A stretch of 6,252 nucleotides of DNA from an uncultured Clostridia bacterium. GTDB lineage: Bacteria > Bacillota > Clostridia > Oscillospirales > Oscillospiraceae. Under the pieces are notes generated by a model. It was not told where the DNA came from. It worked only from the letters and a program-made list of their open reading frames with translations, and did not search any database. A program made the position numbers and the translations under genes. Below, one piece after another: positions 1 through 3,542 of the stretch; within the stretch, counting starts at the first letter, position 1; every line of letters starts with the position of its first letter. Location: positions 1 through 6,252 of the forward strand of contig CAMGCA010000132.1 of assembly GCA_946011705.1 (NCBI GenBank). Direction: 5' to 3'.

Positions 1-1215
1 CTGCCTGCGGAGATCGTTTTCCTTGGAACCTATGAAAAGTGCCTTGAGATTCAGGACAAACTGAAAGACGGCTCTATGACGGAGCAGGAAGCAAAGGCTC
101 TGGATGATGCCGAAAAACTGTACATCATCTCCGACAATACCTATCTGCATATCCAGCGGACGGATGACGGCTTTGACTATTCCCTTTATGACAAGGAAAC
201 CTCCAAGCTGATCGACGGCGGGCAGATTGACTCCCTGGAACAGCATATCTACTCCGCCTGTTTATCTGTCTGTAATCTTCATGGCCTTGACGGATATAAA
301 GTCAAGTACGCTCCTATGGAGCTTTTGGAAACGCTGCAAGAAGCACAGACACCGAATACCCAGAGCCTCCCGCTTCCTGACCCTATCATTACCCCTGAAA
401 TGATGGAGTGGTATGGATACCATGACCCGAATATGTTCCCGCTGTCCAAGGATCGGGCTTTGGAGCTACTGGAACAGGATGCGCTTCTTTTCATGCTGTA
501 CCCCGACAATACCGATGAAATGGTAGTTGATTCTGAGGATGTTGTGAATCACGATGGGATCATTGGCATTACCCGTGAAGAATGGCAGGATATCCACGAT
601 TCCGTCCCTGCACGGGATGTTCACCAGCGTTTTCTGGATGCGCCCGGTGATGCCTACGCAATCATGCAGTTAAAGCAGGATGCTCCCCGTGAATTGCATT
701 ATTCCGCACTGGACAGGATTCCTGCGCCACCCGCTCCATCAAACTACGATGTGATTTACACCGGCCCCATTGTCTGCGAGCAAAGCCAAATGGCTACATT
801 GGAGCGATTGTTTGAAATCTTCAATCTGAACCGTCCCGGCGACTTTACCGGGCACAGTCTCTCCGTGAGTGACATCGTTGCGTTGAAACAGGACGGTGTG
901 GTATCGTACCACTACTGCGATAGCATCGGTTTCAAGGAGCTGCTGGATTTCCAGAAAGAGAACTACCTAAAGGCGTCGGAAATGTCCACGGAGGATGATT
1001 ACGGCATGATCGACGGTATCATCAACAACGGCAAGCAGCCCACGGTAGCCGATCTGGAACAGCAGGCCAAATCCGATCAGCCTATTTCCCTGATGGATTT
1101 GGCTGATGCCGTCCACCGGGAGAAAAAGGCGTCTGTCCTTGAAAAGCTCAAAGATCAGCCGCAGCAGCCCCGGCGCAAATCCAAACCCCGAAAAACAAAA
1201 GAAAAGGAGCTTTGA
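1..1215 (+). CDS. YodL / DUF4316 domain element protein, 3' part (5' end outside window)
   Basis: The reading frame is open from the first base, so the gene begins upstream; the ATG at 76 is internal, because the upstream codons still match the family (a GTYEKCLEIQDKLKDG stretch). 404 residues are visible. Window residues 3-75 look like the N-terminal large-polyvalent-protein-associated domain of these proteins (LPD28-like). Residues about 134-195 form a second small domain (YGYHDPNMFPLSKDRA, then GITREEW). Residues 249-317 are the YodL domain (YDVIYTGPIV to VVSYHYCDSIGF), followed by a DUF4316-like segment at 325-385 containing DDYGMIDGIINNG. The tail is very basic (PRRKSKPRKTKEKEL), which could contact nucleic acid. 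Such proteins are common in Clostridia conjugative elements, usually next to TTRAP, as here, but their biochemical role is unknown. The family call is firm; function is not assigned. Confidence 0.92.
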   Translation: MPAEIVFLGTYEKCLEIQDKLKDGSMTEQEAKALDDAEKLYIISDNTYLHIQRTDDGFDYSLYDKETSKLIDGGQIDSLEQHIYSACLSVCNLHGLDGYKVKYAPMELLETLQEAQTPNTQSLPLPDPIITPEMMEWYGYHDPNMFPLSKDRALELLEQDALLFMLYPDNTDEMVVDSEDVVNHDGIIGITREEWQDIHDSVPARDVHQRFLDAPGDAYAIMQLKQDAPRELHYSALDRIPAPPAPSNYDVIYTGPIVCEQSQMATLERLFEIFNLNRPGDFTGHSLSVSDIVALKQDGVVSYHYCDSIGFKELLDFQKENYLKASEMSTEDDYGMIDGIINNGKQPTVADLEQQAKSDQPISLMDLADAVHREKKASVLEKLKDQPQQPRRKSKPRKTKEKEL

Positions 1216-1217
1216 AC

Positions 1218-1436
1218 ATGAAAGAGAATTTTACCTTTGAAGAACAGCAGCTCATGAGCATCTACAACCCCGGCACCCGTCTTGGGCTGATTCACGCCCT
1301 TGTGGAAATGCGTACCTATCTGGACATGGACGAGCAGGAACTGAAAGATCTGACGGACAGCGCCATCGCCAAGCTCAATACCATTACGGATGCCGAGTTT
1401 GATACGTTGGATTTGGTTCCCGACTTTGATTCTTGA
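1218..1436 (+). CDS. transposon-transfer assisting protein (TTRAP family)
   Basis: A 72-residue acidic helical protein. MSIYNPGTRLGLIHALVEM, then LTDSAIAKLNTITDAEFD and a LDLVPDFD ending are the recognisable pattern of the TTRAP family (PF14203) of Clostridia conjugative transposons. The name is a family label and no mechanism is visible. The start is ATG 1218: AAGGAG at 1203-1208 sits 9 nt upstream. A longer reading from TTG 1212 would overlap the preceding stop and is less likely. The gene begins 2 nt after the YodL/DUF4316 stop, so the two are probably co-transcribed and perhaps translationally coupled. No clear terminator follows. In related elements, as I remember them, the large polyvalent gene comes soon after TTRAP; here it is about 2.1 kb away. 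Confidence 0.92.
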   Translation: MKENFTFEEQQLMSIYNPGTRLGLIHALVEMRTYLDMDEQELKDLTDSAIAKLNTITDAEFDTLDLVPDFDS

Positions 1437-1493
1437 TTCATAAATGACAGTAGGTTCCAGAGCGTATTCCGGGATTGACTATTTGAACCCATT

Positions 1494-1544
1494 CTGTCAA
1501 GTAAAATTTTGACCTCCGATTTTGGGTAGAGTGTCGATTGACAG
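1494..1544. repeat. 7-bp inverted repeat with clustered TTGAC/GTCAA motifs
   Basis: CTGTCAA at 1494-1500 and TTGACAG at 1538-1544 are perfect reverse complements 51 bp end to end. Between them lies a shorter GTCAA/TTGAC pair (1496-1500 and 1509-1513). A direct TGACAG copy is at 1445-1450 and a further TTGAC at 1475-1479. The cluster starts just after the TTRAP gene, at the edge of the accessory block, and resembles the terminal repeats of some insertion sequences. No transposase is present and the element family is not established. Confidence 0.35.
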
Positions 1545-1566
1545 TCCCCCTAGAACATGATAGACT
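1538..1566 (+). promoter_or_regulatory. sigma-A type promoter of the DUF3990-like/KTR unit
   Basis: A perfect -35 box TTGACA (1538-1543), a 17-nt spacer and a -10 box TAGACT (1561-1566, 4 of 6 matches). Transcription would start near 1573, about 25 nt before the ATG at 1598. The -35 box coincides with the right arm of the 1494-1544 inverted repeat, so a protein bound to that repeat could affect initiation. Confidence 0.7.
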
Positions 1567-1597
1567 GTGAAAAGTTTGTGTTCAGGAGGAAAGACAA

Positions 1598-1924
1598 ATG
1601 GAAAAGATTCTTGTGTACCTCGGTAGTGATCATGTCATTCAGCACCCCTCCTTCGGTGTTCGGGAAAAGATACTGAAACTGACCACCGACAGAGAGGCTG
1701 CTATCTCCCAAGCCTGTGAACAGGATGCTGCGGGTGTAATCAACTCCTATTACCTTGATCTGGATTCCTTGTCTGTCAAAACACCGGCGCAGCAGGTTAT
1801 GGATGGGTTTGATGGATACGATGTTATGATGCCACAGGACGAATCTGCCTGCGATATTTCCATCTGTACAGAACATGCGCTGAACGCTCTGGTTTTCACG
1901 AACGCCTCTTTCGTGTGTCAATAG
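1598..1924 (+). CDS. shortened DUF3990-like protein (ADP-ribosyltransferase-fold relative)
   Basis: 108 residues, with AGGAGG at 1584-1589 placed 8 nt before the ATG. The N-terminus VYLGSDHVIQHPSFG matches the remembered DUF3990 opening (YHGSD, a few residues, then PxFG). INSYYLDLDSLSV matches its YELD strand, and DISICTEHALNALVF matches its C-terminal 'QISFHTxKALxxL' region. Two pieces seem missing compared with family members of roughly 150-160 residues: the NDYGLGFY loop, expected around residue 25, and the middle between the YELD strand and the DGYD segment. The family's early His is Leu here. Those elements resemble the NAD-contacting parts of ADP-ribosyltransferases, so this copy is probably catalytically dead or repurposed. 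It precedes the KTR gene by 33 nt. The coding call is fairly sure; the family call rests on visual motif matching. Confidence 0.6.
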   Translation: MEKILVYLGSDHVIQHPSFGVREKILKLTTDREAAISQACEQDAAGVINSYYLDLDSLSVKTPAQQVMDGFDGYDVMMPQDESACDISICTEHALNALVFTNASFVCQ

Positions 1925-1957
1925 GACGATTCTATACTGTAAACCGTGGAGGAAACT

Positions 1958-2140
1958 ATGGATACTGCGCAGAAAAAATCTTACTGGCTCCCTTGCCTAA
2001 ACTGCGACAAAACGACAGATGTTAAAATACACGAAGATACTGTACTGATTAACTTTCCGCTGTATTGTCCGCATTGCGAGCAGGAGATATTGGTGAATGT
2101 CGTTCAGAGGAAAATTGCAAGGGCGGAACCCAAGGAATGA
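1958..2140 (+). CDS. cysteine-rich KTR domain protein (small zinc-ribbon protein)
   Basis: A 60-residue protein with two CxxC pairs: CLNC at residues 13-16 and CPHC at about 36-39. They flank KTTDVKIHEDTVLINFPLYC, which is the signature of the Cys-rich KTR family (PF14205) found in Firmicutes mobile elements. The four cysteines should bind one zinc ion in a ribbon-like fold; no function is known for the family. The start is ATG 1958: GGAGG at 1948-1952 lies 5 nt upstream, and a start at GTG 1946 would place the ribosome binding site inside the gene. It follows the DUF3990-like gene, probably as the second gene of that transcript, and ends shortly before a terminator. Confidence 0.88.
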   Translation: MDTAQKKSYWLPCLNCDKTTDVKIHEDTVLINFPLYCPHCEQEILVNVVQRKIARAEPKE

Positions 2141-2168
2141 TTTTCGCAACCGCATATGTTCTCATTAC

Positions 2169-2199
2169 GCCCCATCTGGTAACAGACGGGGCTTTTCTT
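2169..2199 (+). terminator. rho-independent terminator after the KTR gene
   Basis: GCCCC (2169-2173) pairs with GGGGC (2188-2192). An A/C mismatch follows, then TCTG (2175-2178) pairs with CAGA (2183-2186) around a GTAA loop. TTTTCTT follows directly. It closes the DUF3990-like/KTR transcript. Confidence 0.88.
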
Positions 2200-2236
2200 G
2201 TGGGGAAGATAGATAATGCCATGAATACATAGAACA

Positions 2237-2267
2237 GAATGTGATAGATACGGTTCCGTATTAAATA
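2237..2267. promoter_or_regulatory. candidate XRE operator O1
   Basis: GAATGTGATAGATAC (2237-2251), a 6-nt spacer GGTTCC, then GTATTAAATA (2258-2267). The core ATACGG-TT-CCGTAT (2248-2261) is a perfect palindrome. It shares the pattern GNATNTRRTAGATAM-N6-GTAT with two further sites in the window and lies just upstream of the XRE -35 box. A weaker relative, TAGATAA-N6-GAAT, starts at 2210. Confidence 0.55.
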
Positions 2268-2272
2268 GCTCA

Positions 2273-2301
2273 TTCTCAATGAGAGAAATAACCCCTATAC
2301 T
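2273..2301 (+). promoter_or_regulatory. promoter of the XRE regulator gene
   Basis: -35 TTCTCA (2273-2278, 4 of 6 matches), a 17-nt spacer, and -10 TATACT (2296-2301, 5 of 6). Initiation would be near 2308, giving a leader of about 33 nt. The -35 box overlaps a small inverted repeat, TTCTC-N5-GAGAA (2273-2287). Operators O1 and O2 lie just upstream and downstream, as expected for autoregulation. Confidence 0.55.
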
Positions 2302-2312
2302 CAGTGTTGATA

Positions 2313-2343
2313 GCATCTAGTAGATAAGGGGTTGTATTCAATG
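2313..2343. promoter_or_regulatory. candidate XRE operator O2 over the ribosome binding site
   Basis: GCATCTAGTAGATAA (2313-2327), spacer GGGGTT, then GTATTCAATG (2334-2343). It matches O1 and O3 in the TAGATA block, the 6-nt spacer and GTAT; the last base of the left arm is A instead of C. It covers the AAGGGG ribosome binding site and reaches the start codon, so bound protein would block early transcription of its own gene. Confidence 0.5.
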
Positions 2344-2673
2344 GATATTGATTTCATTCTCACCGGGCAGCGAATCCGTGAGGCACGGAAATTCAGAGGC
2401 TGGACGGCAGATGTGCTTGCGGAGAAAGTCGGACTCGCCACAGAATCCCTACGCCACATTGAAAATGCTTCCAGCAAGCCTAGCCTTCAGACACTGTACA
2501 AGATTGCAACAGAGCTGGATGTATCTCTGGACTATATCACGGGGCGAACCTCAAACCTTTCTTCTGTACTTTCTGGCGATTGCAGTAAGGATTTTGGTTT
2601 GAGCGAAACACAAAGCCGCATGGTTCAAGACGTACTCAAAAGCATCATCCCGGTAATCACTGAGTATCTTTGA
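2341..2673 (+). CDS. XRE-family helix-turn-helix transcriptional regulator
   Basis: 110 residues. Residues 9-67 form a Cro/C1-type helix-turn-helix domain: GQRIREARKFRGW as helix 1, TADVLAEKVGL as helix 2, ATESLRHIENA as the recognition helix, then KPSLQTLYKIATELDVSLDYI. The C-terminal 40 residues (SETQSRMVQDVLKSIIPVI) are probably a dimerisation helix. No protease, peptide-sensing or metal-binding domain is visible, so how it might be induced is unknown. The start is ATG 2341, with AAGGGG at 2326-2331 9 nt upstream; the TTG at 2332 overlaps that site and is not preferred. The gene is monocistronic between two terminators. Sites of one pattern flank it (O1, O2) and precede the next gene (O3), so it probably represses itself and that neighbour (inference). 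Confidence 0.92.
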   Translation: MDIDFILTGQRIREARKFRGWTADVLAEKVGLATESLRHIENASSKPSLQTLYKIATELDVSLDYITGRTSNLSSVLSGDCSKDFGLSETQSRMVQDVLKSIIPVITEYL

Positions 2674-2693
2674 CAGATGGAGCCATTACGACA

Positions 2694-2722
2694 AAGCCGT
2701 TACTGAAAGGTAGCGGCTTTTT
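2694..2722 (+). terminator. rho-independent terminator after the XRE gene
   Basis: AAGCCGTTAC (2694-2703) pairs with GTAGCGGCTT (2710-2719) over 10 bp with one G-T pair, around a TGAAAG loop. The T run 2718-2722 continues into CTCTTT. It isolates the XRE gene from the next one. Confidence 0.9.
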
Positions 2723-2771
2723 CTCTTTGTCCCACAATTCGACAGCATTTGCACCAACCCCGTGCTATAAA

Positions 2772-2807
2772 GTATTTAATAGATACTATATCGTATCAAT
2801 TAAATAC
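2772..2807. promoter_or_regulatory. 36-bp near-perfect palindrome, candidate operator O3
   Basis: The left arm GTATTTAATAGATAC (2772-2786) and right arm GTATCAATTAAATAC (2793-2807) are reverse complements at 14 of 15 positions, with a 6-nt spacer TATATC. GTAT/ATAC blocks start at 2772, 2783, 2793 and 2804, about one per helical turn on one DNA face. This favours cooperative binding by two dimers. A -10-like TATAAA (2766-2771) abuts the left arm; its -35 partner is weak. Bound protein would cover the start of transcription of the gene at 2823. It matches O1 and O2. Confidence 0.7.
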
Positions 2808-2822
2808 ATGGAGGGACTCATA

Positions 2823-3461
2823 ATGTCAACGAGGAAGGTTTTGAAGGAAATGTTGGAGAACTGCTTGGGAGCAGCCTATCAGCAGGAAATCAGAAATCGC
2901 TATCAGCGCAATGTGGAAAAAGATGTTTATGGTGTTGAAGAACGCGAATATGACGCTGGTATTTCGGAACTGACAATCCTTTTTTCTCAAGAGCGACAGG
3001 CGCAGCTTGCCGAGTATGAGAAAACCTGTTCCAGACTGCGGGAATATGCCGCGAGATACGGTTTCCTTGCCGGTATCTATTGCGGCTTCAAGCAGTATTT
3101 CACATCAGCACACGAAGCAGACGGCGGCTTTACAAAGTATGTTTGTGATGAAATCCACAGGATGCCCAAAATGAAGCGGCACAGGGAGTATTACGCTGAT
3201 ATCGAACGCCGGAACAGTCTGGCCGAAGCGATGGAAACGGGCAGCACCAAAAAAACACAGTATCATATCGTATCCGTGGAGTGTGCGTGGGATCAGCGTT
3301 CCTACAGCGCTTCCATCGATGGCTTTTATCTGGGATATCATGCTGCGGTTGCCATCCTCGAGGAAATAGAGCCTTACAGTTTTCCTGCGCTGAAATTGGA
3401 GAGCAATATTCTCTGTATGGAACATCGTCTTGGTTACATCAAAACCCACGAAACACGATAA
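2823..3461 (+). CDS. hypothetical protein under a palindromic operator
   Basis: 212 residues, not confidently recognised. The start is ATG 2823, with GGAGGG at 2810-2815 placed 7 nt upstream; the frame is open back to 2670, but those codons run through the terminator and palindrome and are not coding. The protein is charged and mostly helical, without a signal peptide or membrane segment. Residues 46-93 (ISELTILFSQERQAQLAEYE, then GFLAGIYCGFKQYF) recall small Clostridia proteins of the DUF6809 type, in which a helix pair ends in a GF-G motif; this is a weak resemblance. A similar GFYLGYHAAVAIL occurs at 167-179, hinting at two related halves. Residues 110-131 are rich in Arg, Lys and His. The gene is alone between two terminators. 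Its control region carries the strongest operator in the window, so it is probably the main target of the XRE regulator. Confidence 0.8.
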   Translation: MSTRKVLKEMLENCLGAAYQQEIRNRYQRNVEKDVYGVEEREYDAGISELTILFSQERQAQLAEYEKTCSRLREYAARYGFLAGIYCGFKQYFTSAHEADGGFTKYVCDEIHRMPKMKRHREYYADIERRNSLAEAMETGSTKKTQYHIVSVECAWDQRSYSASIDGFYLGYHAAVAILEEIEPYSFPALKLESNILCMEHRLGYIKTHETR

Positions 3462-3478
3462 TGATCTACCATCCACCC

Positions 3479-3510
3479 AAATCCCGTCTGACCACTCAGG
3501 CGGGGTTTTC
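3479..3510 (+). terminator. rho-independent terminator upstream of the polyvalent gene
   Basis: The 12-nt arm 3479-3490 (AAATCCCGTCTG) pairs with 3497-3508 (CAGGCGGGGTTT), with two G-T pairs and an ACCACT loop, followed by T and C. It ends transcription of the 212-residue gene and lies only 33 nt before the start of the polyvalent gene. Confidence 0.85.
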
Positions 3511-3542
3511 ATTAAAAATCACACAGGAAAGGAGACATCAAA

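Noticed and set aside
1212..1217. TTG start for the TTRAP gene
   Set aside because: ATG 1218 has the ribosome binding site at standard spacing, and TTG 1212 overlaps the upstream stop.
1550..1921. 123-codon minus-strand frame opposite the DUF3990-like gene
   Set aside because: No family resemblance; the + strand gene has a promoter, a ribosome binding site and DUF3990-like motifs.
2290..2333. AACCCCT/AGGGGTT pairing that could hide the XRE ribosome binding site
   Set aside because: The left arm lies at or before the -10 box, so it should be absent from the transcript if the proposed promoter is right.
2670..2822. N-terminal extension of the 212-residue protein from TTG 2670
   Set aside because: The extension would translate the terminator and the 36-bp palindrome. 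ATG 2823 has its own GGAGGG.
3054..3078. AGATAC and GTATCT in inverted order inside the 212-residue gene
   Set aside because: The spacing is 13 nt instead of 6 and the flanking bases do not match the operator pattern; probably coding chance.
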